The notes under the pieces: model-generated
Database searches by the model: none
Told to the model about the DNA's origin: nothing
The model's input: only the letters and a program-made list of their open reading frames with translations
Made by a program: the position numbers and the translations under genes
Source of the DNA: Jacaranda mimosifolia
Lineage: Eukaryota; Streptophyta; Magnoliopsida; Lamiales; Bignoniaceae
DNA: 64,000 nt
Direction: 5' to 3'
NCBI GenBank assembly: GCA_018894105.1
Contig: CM032133.1
Span: forward strand, 13,344,501 to 13,408,500
Shown: positions 11,335 to 23,144 of the stretch, in pieces
Layout of the letters: every line of letters starts with the position of its first letter
How positions within the stretch are numbered: position 1 is the first letter of the stretch

Positions 11335-13413
11335 CATGAAATATTTAGGAAGATAGTATGAGCTTAAATGGTTAAAAAACATAAAAGTTTGCTATGCAAG
11401 TTGCCATCTGATGCTGGACTGATATATCAACTTAGGTGGAAATTTGATGTTGGAATTTATCATAAAGATTGTTGGACATGGATGAGCATGATTTGTTACG
11501 TAGTGATGAAAATTGTCCTCTTTTGGTGCTTTTTAGGGCATGGCACGGGAAGAATCCTACTACTAAAAGTTTATTCCTTGGTTGATCTCTTAGCAGATTA
11601 TACTACAAGCTAAAGTATGTTGCTATTATTACTTTTCTTTCCAAAAGTTGCTGCGCAAAGAGAAATGTTGAATCAAATTATGCACTATGGAATATTCAGA
11701 ATTGGAGGTAATAAATTTGACAAAGAAACGAATTATCCAACATGAAATTTTCACTTTGGAACTACACTAAAATAGAATATATATATATATATATATAGCT
11801 CACCAGCAACAAATTCAAGTGTCTTTGCATGTCAATTTTTTATCAATAACAAGTTTTGTAAATTTCCTAATAAAAAACCAAGAATGTACTTATATATAAT
11901 CATATTATACCTTAATTTGCAAAAGAAAAAAATTCAAAAAATACTTATTAAAAAACAATTTTTTGTTTAATGGACCGGGCATGACACCATGCCTGGTGTG
12001 GTAGTGTGTATATATATATATATATATTTACATATATGAAAATATTAAAATTTTACTAGTTAAAAAAATCCAAAACTTGTGTTTACAAATTTAATTAAAC
12101 TAATTATCGAAAAAATGAAGTAAATTTAATTAAATATTATTTATGTTATTACTAAATAATTCATTTATTGAATAACATATTAATTAATTAAATTTACTTA
12201 TTAATTAAATAATGTATTAGTTATATTTAATATTTAATGTATTTATGAAATATTATATTTATTCATTTAATAAATAACTTACGGTGTTTAAATCTGATAT
12301 AATAAATAAATTAATCTTCTTCAAAAAATATTCTTCATTAAATATTAATCTTCACATTTATTTAAATTATAAGAAAAAAATTGATTATAGGGTGATATTT
12401 ATTTAATAACCTATTAAGTTTAATAAATGATTATTGATATGCTTAAAGTAATTATTGAGAGAATTAATTAAATTTGAGTAAAAATATTTGATTATTATTA
12501 AGTAATTTATTTACTAAAGAATGTATTAATTAAATAATGAGTTAAAGTAATTAAATAACTTATTAAATTAATTTATTTAAATAACTTGTTATTTATATAT
12601 TAATTATGTTTCATATTTTACGTATAATTAAATATTATGTTTATTTATCTAATAAATAATTTAAGATGATGCAATTTTATATAATATAATATTATTTATT
12701 TTTTTAATTTGATGAATCATTATTAAGTCTTATATATAAATAAATTATTAAAAAGTTATTTTATTTAAATAAATAACTAAGTTTTATTTATACATAAATC
12801 ATAAGTACTAAATAGTTAAATAATTATATTTTAATTAATAAACACTAATTAGTTTATAATTAATGTATAGTAATTAATTTTTTTGTAAGTCGATATTAAC
12901 AATTATGATATAAGCTGATTTTTTTTATAATTAAGATATAATTATGATTTCATGAATAATTAATATTTATTAATATATATTTTATTCCAAATAATACATC
13001 ATTTACTAATGTTAAATTTATAAAAATATAAAATATAAAATAAATAACCAATTAAATTAATTACATTCATATTTCAATCATTACAAATATATATATATAT
13101 ATACACATACACATCATCCAACGATAAATATATATGTATATAATACATAAAAAAATCACTTTCACCCTACAAACCCAACAAAAAAGCAATTGATTTGACA
13201 TTTACAGTAAAGTTTGTCTCTCCTCAAAACACAAAGAAACAAACAACTAATTCTCAAATCATTTTCCATATTTTCCCAAAACAAAAAGAAACACTTGGCA
13301 TATTCTCCAAATTTTCTCCCAAAAAATCTATTCCTCCAAATTTTTTTCTAAAAAATTGTCAAAACATAAAAGAACAGGCCCTAAGATGTTGTATAAATGC
13401 CCTTATTTTGCAA
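11335..13413. other. AT-rich non-coding stretch between hAT and CACTA elements
   Basis: About 11340-11640 is moderately complex and unrecognised; it would join the left flank of the hAT (7180-7325) if that element were removed. From about 11750 the sequence is extremely AT-rich, with (AT)n tracts at 11776-11798, 12008-12028 and 13087-13103 and many near-palindromic TAATTAAAT words. No gene is supported. Confidence 0.6.
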
Positions 13414-14532
13414 TACTACAAGAAAAATTGCATTTAGTGGCGTTAAAAAGTACCACCTAAATAGTGTTATAGTGGCAATTTTATATTTAATGGCAATTTT
13501 TAAAAGTGCCATTATAGATGTGTAGCTAAAGGTATAAATGCCATTAATTTATCTCTATTCTGACAATAATAAAATACAATGAAAAATGTATTATGATACA
13601 TTAAAATGTCATAAAAAATGCATTAATAATATGTCCAAGTGCCACAAAATATACTTTTAAGTGACTTGCTAATACGCCACTAAAAATGCATGTATGACAT
13701 GTTAAAACACCAGTAAAATTCCTTTAAATGACAAGGTAATACGCCACAAAAGTACAATAAATGACATATTAAAATATCAAAAAAATAATTTTAAAGTACA
13801 TGTTAACTTGTCACAGAAAATTCATATAATAATGTTAAAATGCCACAAAAGATTCCTTTACATGACATACTAACTTGCCATAAGAAATTAATTAACTAAC
13901 ATGCTATATTAAATGCCACAAAAGATTATTTTGAATGACATGTTAATCTACATCCAGTATTCCATATATGAGACTCCATATTTAAGTAGTGCCACTAAAT
14001 ATTTTGTGGCATTTTTCCTAGATGAGACATAAATAAATATGAGTGCCATTTTTTAAGAAAAATTAGTGGCACTACTTAAATACCTCCAAATTTTATTTTT
14101 GTTGATATTTGTAATCAAATGTCACTATTTTATATGTCACATAATAATCAAATGCCACTAAATATTTTATTATAGTAACATTTATTCCGACTATCACTAT
14201 ATTACTTTTATATGTCATTGCACTATAAAATGCCACTTAGTTAGTGCCACTAAATACATAATGATATTTTTTTTTCAAATGACACCATAACTATATGTTG
14301 TGGAATTTTTCTAAGAAAAATTAGTGACAATAATTAAATGTCTTTGAAATACATTTATCTCGGCATTTTCAATCAAATGTCATTATTTTGTTTGTCATTT
14401 CGTAATCAAATGCCACTAAATATTAAATTGTAGTGACATTCTTTTTTGACTATCACTATATTATTCTTTTGTGGCATTATATCATAAAATATCATTAAAT
14501 TAGTGCCACTATATGTAAATTTTCTTGTAGTG
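13414..14532. mobile_element. Non-autonomous CACTA (En/Spm-type) element, 1,119 bp
   Basis: The right end is CTTGTAGTG and the left end TACTACAAG, i.e. the family's CACTACAAG with the first base mutated. The ends extend as inverted TACAAGAAAAATT / AATTTTCTTGTA-type sequence. A 3-bp direct repeat CAA flanks it (13411-13413 and 14533-14535), as CACTA elements require. The interior is made of many dispersed copies of GTGCCACT/AGTGGCA words in both orientations, typical subterminal transposase-binding repeats, and has no coding frame. Confidence 0.85.
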
Positions 14533-14539
14533 CAATACA

Positions 14540-14670
14540 CGAGGTACCCTAGCAACCTTTCTCCATACTTTCTCGTCTAACATTATACTAATTTGAGCAT
14601 CGGAGGGTCTTAACCAGGAGCCACCATAGCAAGCCTAAGGTGCTCCCTGTGGTTGCAGGTCCAACCCACA
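14540..14670 (+). repeat. Fragment of a Tat-lineage Gypsy LTR (R-U5 part)
   Basis: The segment around TTTGAGCATCGGAGGGTC, followed by GAGCCACCATAGCAAGCC and a GTTGCAGG, aligns with the R-U5 part of the 664-bp LTR at 20180-20265 (ACTTGAGCGTCGGAGGGCC). It has no matching second LTR or internal region nearby, so it is a relic of a separate, older insertion. Confidence 0.6.
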
Positions 14671-14689
14671 CGCTACCTATTGAATTGAG

Positions 14690-15580
14690 TTTGACTTCCT
14701 AGATAAGTTCCTTTATGTATTTTACATCTTTCTTCCTAACATACCTTTCCCAAAACGAAATCTATTTCATCAATCTCATATAACTGGACACCCTTATATC
14801 TTTAAGTAAGAAAATTAGATGGTTTTTTACACCACATCTCATGTGGACTTTTGGGCTCCGCCTCTAAAAGTACTATATTTAGTAGTTTCATGGCCATTTC
14901 TAGGGGATAAACCCAAAACAAAGTAGAAAGGATAATGGAACTCATTAAGATACCACGCTATAGCCAATAAGATACAATTTCTATTTGTATCTATGCTCAA
15001 CTTTCTTATTGAGTTGAGGAAGTCTAGCGGAGTTCACTGTGAGAGAATCTTATTCTTTTCTTAAATTACTAAGGAATTTGTAGCTTATGTATTCAACTTT
15101 CCAATCAGATCAAGGAGTCTTAATATTACAACCGACTTATTTCTCTACTTCATGTGTGATACTATTTAACTTTTAAAGGTTCCAAACTTGTGTTACATTT
15201 AGTGGATTACATATAGGCAAAGGTAATTAAGTAAGAACAATTTCCTCTAGCAATAGTACATTTAGTAGATTGCATGTATTTGAATGGATCAAATTCCAAG
15301 CATGCATGACATTCTCCGACCATCCTATAAACAAGAACAACAATTTAGTTGTTGTTTGTGTTACATTTAGTGGATTACATACATTTGAATGGACAAATCC
15401 AAAGCATGTGTGATATGCTCTAACTGTCCTACAAACAACAACTTAGTCATTTGTTCCTTAAAAAATTTACAAATAGGTAATTCCTCTAGATCACTAACAT
15501 CTACTAATCCCAAGGCAACCAATTTGTGCATTGTATTCTTGAGAATATGTCCAAATTATGCATGCCACAAGTATGGGGTG
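14690..15580 (-). pseudogene. Highly degenerate Copia GAG-pre-integrase/integrase fragment
   Basis: Read on the minus strand, about 15560-15400 gives a GAG-pre-integrase-like string (FGHILKNTMHKLVALGL, then KEQMTKLLFVGQLEH). About 15080-15010 resembles the TPPGTPQ-N segment of Copia integrases. About 14940-14830 gives MKLLNIVLLEAEPKSPHEMW and then CKKPSN, matching the integrase C-terminal part. The order and spacing agree with one Copia pol running right to left. It is riddled with stops and shifts and no LTR can be assigned. This is an old remnant, recognised by patchy homology only. Confidence 0.65.
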
Positions 15581-15599
15581 TTTTAGTATTTATTTATTT

Positions 15600-16009
15600 A
15601 TTTTTACTTTGTTAAACTTGCATAATGGTTCCATTGCAAACAAACTATTTGTCGATGTACCAAGTGTATAAGAGAAATTATTCTTAATGAATAAATTCCA
15701 ATTTTAATAAAAAACTCATACCTTCCCTTATCTAAAACAAGCATAAAATACTCTCATATGAATTAGCCACTCAAAATCCCTTATTGCAATGCAAATCTAG
15801 TCCCAAAGAATTTAAGCTTTTAAATATTCTCATGTTTTTTCAAGAGAAAATCCTCCAAGAATTTTTGTTGTGTGATGTACCTATACTAGGCTTAACAAGA
15901 AATTTTGGCCCAATGGGGACTAATAATACTTCAAGTTCATCAAAGACTGAGAACATTTTAAAGAGTGCATTCTACCATACAATACTATAACTTCTAAGGC
16001 CCATATCTA
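15600..16009. other. Unrecognised non-coding stretch
   Basis: Between the Copia relic and the tandem array the sequence holds only short open frames and no recognisable motif. It may be further Copia remnant. Confidence 0.4.
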
Positions 16010-19000
16010 TAAATACCTATTTTTCAACGTATGGTCTAATTTACTTCAAATTACTGGTGAAAACAACATATAAGACAACCTAAAATAATAAAGTCATATT
16101 TTCTCCAAGTAATGATATGGATAAGCACGCGTTCAAATAGTTGAGAAGACAACTGATAGTGTAAAGCACCATCTTATGGTAATTATTTCATTTTGATATC
16201 AACATTATAGAGAAAAGCAGGGTTTCTTAGCTATAGCAATATAACAAGGAGTAAAATAGTCAAATTGAATTATATTTAGAATGTATAAAATTGATGCTGC
16301 AAAGTAAAAAAAAAAAAAATACCTCATCTAAAAAGCTAATACATCATCTATATAAATACATACCTGATAAGACCAATAAAATTCTTTATTTTAAGAAATT
16401 AGTACTGCAATATAGTGTTTTTATACTCACTTGTCATATGACCTAAATTACCTGAAATTATCAGTGACAACAACATATAAAAGAATCTAAAATAATGAAT
16501 TATGTTTTCTTCAAGTGATGGTGTGGTATGCAAACGTTCAAGTGGTTGTACTAATGTAACAAGATATGGAATTGTTAAATGAAATGATATTTAAAACTTA
16601 TAAAATTAATAATGCATAATAGAAAGATAATACATCGTTTCATCAAAGTAGGACTTTAATTTTTGTAGAAAAATACTCGATTGTAGAAATATAATAAATT
16701 ATATTCAATATCTTGTACTGAATTATAGTAATTCTATACTTATTCATGTATGGCCTAATTTGTCTTAATTTATTGGTGAATCAATATATAAGACCATCCA
16801 ATAATAATAAAATCATATTTTCTTCAAGTAATAGTTGGGATACACACGTGTTCAAATAGTTAGGAATTCAATTACTAGTGCAAAACACTATTTTATGTGG
16901 GGAAATAATTTGAACATCAATGATATTAAAAAAAAAAAAGGTTTTGCGTTTGTACCAATATAACAAGGTTTAGAATTGTTCATTTGAATGATATCTAAAA
17001 TTTATAAAATTGATACTACACAACAGAAATATATTATCTCATTAGTAATATGGTACTTTATCTTTGTAGATACATACCTGATGACATAAATTTAATACCT
17101 TATTTATAGCATCTAGTACTGCAACAGAGTGTTTTTGTACTTACTTATCATATGACGTAATTTTTCTCAATTTATTGGTGAAAAAAAAAACATATGAGAC
17201 CATCTAAAACAATGAGATCATATTTTCTTTAAGTAATGGTGGGAATACACAAATGTTGAAATAATTAGCAAGCCAACTACTCACACCAAACAACTTGTAT
17301 TTTACATTAGACAAGTACAAAGCATCACTGTACATGGTAAATGTATTATTTTGATATCAATATTGTAGCACAAACAACGTCTCGTGACTATAATCATCTC
17401 AAGACTACAAAATCATGCTTTGATAGTCAAACAATGACTTAAACAATTAAATTTAATATAATTTCAATTGTATGAATAGTAATATCATATTTTAGAAAAC
17501 TAATACCTTATTTCTAAAATTTATTTATTCATTATATAAATCTAGTACCTTTTTTATAGTATCTAGTATTATAACAGAGTGATTTTATACTCACTTATTA
17601 TATGGCCTAATTTTTCTTAACTTATTGGTGAAAATAACATATAAGACCATCTACAATAATAAAATCAAATTTTCTTCAAGTAATGGTCATGATAGCACGT
17701 GTTCGATTGGTTGTAAAGACAACTATCTATATCCAACCACTTATGTTCTCATTCATACTTATATATAGCATTTTTCTTTGTACATATAAAGTATTGATAT
17801 ATGTGGTAAATGGATCATTTTGATAGTAACATCAAAAGCAAGTAATGTCTCATAACCATATTAGTCCTAGGACTAAGAAATCATGGTTTGACAATCATAC
17901 AATGATTTAAATAATAATTGATTTAATTTCTTTTATATTAAGAATGATACCGTATGCTAAGAAAATAGTACCACTTTTTGTCAAGTCCAGTACTTAGCTC
18001 TGGATATATTATACTGGATTTTCATAAGCTAGTATGTATTTAGAGTGTCTTTATACTTGCTTTTTCTTTGGTCGAATTTACTCCAATTTGATGGTGGAAC
18101 AACATATAAGACCATCCAATACAATAAAATAATGTTTTCTTAAAGTAATGGTTGTGATAGCATGTGTTCAAATGGTTGGGAATACAACTACCCATATACA
18201 ACCATTTATGTTCTCATTCATTACTATAAAATATTTATATAAATGGTAAATATATCATTTCATCATCACCATCAAAAAGCAAGCAACGTCTCATGACTAT
18301 ATCAATTGTACAACTAAGAAATCATAGTTTGATAATCATACAATGACTTAAGTAATTAAAATTCAACTTAATTCTTATGTTTTATGTATGCTGAGAAAAT
18401 AGTAGTTTTTTATTTATTTCAATACTTGATTCTGGAAATGTTATACTGAATTTTTATAATCTTGTACATCTTTGGAGTGTTTTTATACTCAATTTTCTTT
18501 GGTCGAATTTACCCCAATTTGATAAGTGAAATAGTATATAAAGAATGTCTAACATAATAAAATCATGTTTTCTTCAAGTAATAGTCATGATAGTGCGTGT
18601 TCAAATGGTTGGGAAGACAACTACCCAAATCCAACCACTTATGTGCTCGTTCAAACTAGTATAAAGCATTGATCATGTGGTAAATGTATCATTTTGACAT
18701 CACCATCAAAAAGCAAGTAATGCTCATGATTATATTAGTTGTAAAACTAAGAAATAATGATTTGATCATCAAACAATGATTTAAATAATTAAATTCAATT
18801 TTAATTTCCTATGTATTAAGACTAATGTTGTATACTAAGAAAATGATACAATTTTTTTCAATTTCAATACTTGATTCTGCATATATTATATGTGATTTTC
18901 GTAATTTCGTATATCTTTGGTGTGATTTTGCACTCATTTTTCCTTTGGTGAATTTGCCTTAATTTTATTGGTGAAACAACATATAAGAGCATATAATATA

Positions 19001-19663
19001 ACAAAATTATGTTTACTTTAAATAATGATTGTGATAGCACGTGTGGTTGGAAAGACAACTACGCACATCCAACCACTTATGTTTTCATTCATACTAGTGT
19101 AAAACATTGATATGTATAGTAAATGTATAATTTCGACATTATCATTAAAAAGCAAACAATGTCTCATAACTATATCAGTTGTAGGACTAAGAAATCAAGG
19201 TTTGACCCTCAAACAATGACTTAAACAATTAAATTCAACTTCATTTCTAATGTAGTGAGAATGATATTGTATATTGAGAAAATAATACTTTTTTTAATTC
19301 TAGTACTTGATTCTGGATATATTATACGTGATTCTTGTAATCTAGTATGTCTTTTGAGTATTTTTGTACTCATTTTTTTTCCTTTAACTGAATTTACCTC
19401 AACTTTATCGGTGAAACAACATATAAGACCATATAATACAATGAAATCAGATTTTCTTTATATAATGATCGTGATTGCACATGTTCATATTGTTGCGAAA
19501 ACAACTACCCACATCAAACCACTTATGTTCTTGTTCATACTAGTATAAAGCCTTGATATATATGGTAATCATATCATTTCGATATCAGCAAAAAAACAGA
19601 AGCAATGTCTCATGACTATATTAGTTTTAGGACTAAGAATCATGATTTAGTCATCAAACAATT
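16010..19663. repeat. Degenerate tandem array, unit about 400-465 bp, about nine copies
   Basis: A block containing AACATATAAGACCAT, then TTTTCTTCAAGTAATGG, TCAAATGGTTG, CAACCACTTATGTTCTC, ATCATTTTGATATCA and TACTTGATTCTGGATAT recurs in the same order. The AACATATAAGAC word falls near 16064, 16470, 16781, 17185, 17634, 18098, 18525, 18977 and 19417, giving steps of about 311-464 bp. Copies are diverged by many substitutions and small indels, with later copies more alike. No coding frame is conserved. The array is cut by the Gypsy element at 19664 and resumes at 29042. Confidence 0.85.
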
Positions 19664-20327
19664 TGATATAGGATAGCCCACAGTGGCCCAAATCAGCGAG
19701 GCCCAACACCCAGTAGACGGCCCAGGACCCGAGCGACTTGTCGACTCCGTTCGACTCGTCGACCCCGTTCGACCAATCCACAAGGCGCTCCATGGCCCTC
19801 GGAGCATCGACCCCTATTCTCGTCGATTCTCAGGTCAAGCCCTGCACAGTACTCTGCCACCGCATTAAATGCGTTGACTGGCAACACGCCTCCGCATTAA
19901 TGGCGCATGCCCTCCCCTCACCGTCTGACACAGCAGACGCCGCAACAGTGTACCATATTGTCCTACAGCGTAAAAGGACATCCAGCTGGCCATATTCAAA
20001 TAGGGGAATTGACCAATTACCCCCGGTAGGAGGCTGGAGGCCCCTGGGGCAAACCAAGGGCTTCCCTGACATTTCCTAGAAGGGGGAGAATATAAAAACC
20101 CCTCAACCTTGCCTCTCACAGGTATGCACTCATACACTAAAAAGCTCCTACATTCCGCTGCTCGATTAAGAAGGTCGAATATATACTGACTTGAGCGTCG
20201 GAGGGCCTAAGCTGAGGGCCACTCGGCTAGCCTAACGTTTGCTATGATTGTAGGATTCCAATCCCAAACCAATCCAGAAGATCAATACCCCGGATCCGTA
20301 TCCGTCATCGAAATCGAACCCTCATCA
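19664..20327 (+). repeat. 5' LTR of the Tat-lineage element
   Basis: Begins TGATATAGGATAGCCC and ends ACCCTCATCA. It contains the TATA box at 20091-20098 and the conserved ACTTGAGCGTCGGAGGGCC word near 20187. It is identical in length to the 3' LTR. Confidence 0.96.
20091..20098 (+). promoter_or_regulatory. TATA box of the 5' LTR
   Basis: TATAAAAA preceded by a GGGGGAGAA tract, about 95 bases before the conserved R-region word. It is repeated at 28800-28807 in the 3' LTR. Motif and position only. Confidence 0.65.
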
Positions 20328-20329
20328 TT

Positions 20330-20348
20330 TGGCGTCGTCTGTGGGAAC
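20330..20348 (+). other. Primer-binding site of the Tat-lineage element
   Basis: TGGCGTCGTCTGTGGGAAC begins two bases after the 5' LTR, the usual place and form (TGGCGCCGTC-type) for a tRNA primer-binding site in Gypsy elements. The tRNA used is not assigned here. Confidence 0.7.
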
Positions 20349-20468
20349 AGGAATCCTCTATCGAAAATGGTGAACACTAGGTGAGCCCCATCATGGAGGG
20401 AGGAGCACCGGAGATCTAGCTCCTCCGCCCCCTGCCAGAACCAAGGACAAGACAAGCAAGCACCCAGT

Positions 20469-21752
20469 ATGCAGCTAGAACCTATGGTCACTCTCACAAT
20501 ACCTCAGCTGATGCAGCTCATCAACGAACAAATCTCAGCACAGATTTCTGCCCAGCTCTCAGCTGCACTAAATAAACATGCTGTGCAACCGGGGCCGGCA
20601 GTCAGTGCCACACCTCAGCCCGCAGGCCCGGAGAGGGCACGGCCAGAAGAGTACGCACAGTTACCAGAGTCCCCTAGACGTCCATCCCGGAGAGAAGGGA
20701 GCCTGGGCCGTTTTCTGAGGGAGGCAGCCCGCCCACCGCTGAGGGAGGAGGTGGCAGAGTCTGTAGACCACGACGTTCGGCCCCTTTGAGCCCCGCAGCG
20801 CGATAAGGCAAGACCAGGACCAGCAAGAATGGGAAGAAGTCTCTCACCAGGTGCAATAGCTGAATAAGCGCCTGGAGGAACTCTCGAAGAGGAATGCTGA
20901 TAGGACCATGCAACCGGAGATGCCTCCGAGATTCCGGAGGGAACGTGACTCCCCTTTTGTCCCAAAAATCATTGATGAGCGCATTGCCATTGATGCGAAG
21001 ATCCCCATCGGGCTCCCGAGGTATGACGGTTCCACGGACCCGAATGAGCATCTGATGCAGTTTGAGCATATGATGCAGCTGCATGGGCACAACGAGTATA
21101 TACATGTAAAGATGCTCGTGACCACTTTCTAGGGCGTGGCCCTAGACTGGTTCGTGAAGTTGGAACCGACATCCATCTTCTCATATGACCAGTTATGTGA
21201 CAAGTTTTTGCATCAGTTCGCCAGCAGGAGAAAAGCGAAACTACCGCACACCCACCTGCACACAGTAAAACAGGCTGAAGGCGAGTCTTTACGGGACTTC
21301 CTCACCAGGTTCAACACTGAGTGTTGAAGATAGACAGCCCAAGGATAGAATTTTTGATCGATGTGCTGTTTCTGGGGCTAAGGCACAAGGAGTACGCCAA
21401 TGCTTTGGTCCGCGCGCAGCCAAGAACGATGGAGGAGCTCCTCGACCTCGCCGAGAGGTACATGACCCAGGAGGAGATGAACAAAATGAAATATGGCAGC
21501 ATAGAGGCCGACAAGAAAAGGGGCAAGGAAAAAGAGGAGAAGCAGAACAGGGAGGGGCACCACTCCCCGATCAAACGTTTCCATAACTACACCCCACTCT
21601 CCATGCCGAGAAAGGAAGTCCTCTTTGCCATTCAGCATGATAACCTACTTAAAAGGCCTAAAAAAATCACAGAAACTGAGGCTATGAAGAAGTCCAGAAA
21701 GTAGTGCCATTTTCACAAGCAAAAAGGGCACGACACGGAGGACTGCTTCAAT
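20469..21752 (+). pseudogene. Gag of the Tat-lineage Gypsy element, frameshifted
   Basis: Gag packages the element RNA into virus-like particles in the cytoplasm. The start at 20469 opens a Gln-rich N-terminal stretch (TIPQLMQLINEQISAQISAQ). The retrotransposon gag core follows (PRYDGSTDPNEHLMQFEHMM near 21016; SLRDFLTRFNTE near 21300) and then a basic, lysine-rich region. A zinc-knuckle-like C-x-F-H...GHDTEDC ends it (21706-21750). Breaks: frame shifts between 20789 and 20908 and near 21318, TAG at 21130, and TAG at 21702 just before the knuckle. Downstream the frame runs on into protease, so gag and pol were probably one polyprotein. Confidence 0.85.
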
Positions 21753-22991
21753 TTGAAGGATGAGATCGAGAGGCTGATTAGGCAGGGACATTTGAGAAAG
21801 TTTTTTGAGGAGAGAGCTCGACGTGAGGAGGGGGCGACCGACCGGACTCCCCGTAGAGAAAGGTCGATCAGCCCGCGACGGGAGGACAAGGGAAATAAAC
21901 CAGCCCATGCAACCCACCCGCCCATTCGAGGTGTCATCGATACGATTGTTGGGGGGCCTTCAGGAGGAGACTCCCGAAACGCAAGGAAGCAAACCCAGAG
22001 GCAATTTGACTCGACCAAACCTTATAAGGTCGAAACGGTGTTCCAGTTGACAACCAGCATCGAGCCAATTTCGTTCACTGAGGTAAATTTAGACCACCTC
22101 GAAGGCCAGGCTGCAGACCGGAAGCTTGACTGCCCAATGGTGGTTGCCATTGAGATCGCCAACTTCGAGGTGAGAAAGGTTTTGGTCGACAATGGCAGCT
22201 CGGCAAACATCATATTCCTATCGACATTGAACAGAATGAACCTGGGCAAACTGAAATTTGATTCAGTCAGGACTCCCCTAGTTGGATTTGGGGGATCAGA
22301 AATTATACCAGAAGGGTCGATTAGCCTATCCACTACACTCGGGCAGGGACATCGCAGCCGAACTTTGATGATCAACTACTTAGTGGTCGATACCCCATTT
22401 GCTTACAATGCCATTCTTGGTCGACCAGCCCTAAATAACTTCAGAGCCATTGCATCCACATACCACATGAAAATAAAGTTCCCGACCCCTGCGGGAGTGG
22501 GTGAGCTTTTATGCAATATCAAAGATGCCTGGCGTTGTTACACAATCTCGGTGGATTCCAGCGGGCAGAAAAAGAGACCAGAATTGAAGCCTTCGGGGGA
22601 TGCCCCTGTAGCGAAACTCGAGGAGGGACCCTCATCGAAAAAGAGAAAATTGGAGGACACCAGGGTTGAGCCAACATGAGAATTCAAAACAATTGAGCTC
22701 GAACCAGGGAACCCCGACAAGACAACAAGGATCGGAGCAGATATGGGGGATCGACTGGAGTGCCTCATGGTCGACTTCCTCCGACGTAATATCGATGTCT
22801 TCGCCTGAAAAGCTGCCGATTTGCAAGGCATCGACCTCGACATCATTGTCCACAGACTCAACCTGGACCCAGCCCACAAGCCAATCCGACAGAAGAAGAG
22901 AACTTTCAATGCCGAACGGACACAGATCATCGAGGAAGAGGTTAGCAAACTTCTAGAGGCTGGTTACATTGTAGAAATCCAATATCTGTAA
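21753..22991 (+). pseudogene. Protease and N-terminal reverse transcriptase of the Tat-lineage element
   Basis: The first 308 codons (21753-22679) carry a retroviral-type aspartic protease with the active site LVDNGSSANI (near 22182-22211; D-N-G-S in place of the common D-S/T-G-A/S) and a second conserved strand AYNAILGRPALNNF. After TGA (22677-22679) the same frame continues into the start of reverse transcriptase: NIDVFA, then a TGA where family members have Trp, then HRLNLDPAHKPIRQKKR and EEEVSKLLEAGYIVEIQY. It stops abruptly at 22985. The catalytic RT palm is absent; sequence beyond this point is an inverted fragment. Confidence 0.88.
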
Positions 22992-23144
22992 GATTTCCCT
23001 GAGCTTAGGCTTGGCGAGGAGAGGTGGGGAAGAGAGGTGTTGCTTGAGGTCGACCAGAGATTGGTCACACTGTTCGTCCCACTTGAATCCCGATTTTCTT
23101 ATGTTTCTCAAGATTTTGAAGAAGGGTAGGCTCTTGTCTGCCAG
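22986..23144 (-). pseudogene. Inverted fragment of RT/RNase H inside the pol region
   Basis: Read on the minus strand this 159-bp piece is an open 53-codon segment of the Gypsy RT-RNase H junction: LADKSLPFFKILR, FKWDEQC, and LKQHLSSPPLLAKPK. It sits in the wrong orientation between the plus-strand RT start and the plus-strand integrase. It therefore marks a deletion of roughly the RT palm, connection and RNase H combined with an inversion. The open frame on the minus strand suggests the event is not old (inference). Confidence 0.85.

Noticed and set aside
11368..11613. 81-codon plus-strand frame after the hAT
   Set aside because: It has no recognisable domain, lies in AT-rich DNA and has no supporting splice or promoter context. 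It is left as unassigned sequence.
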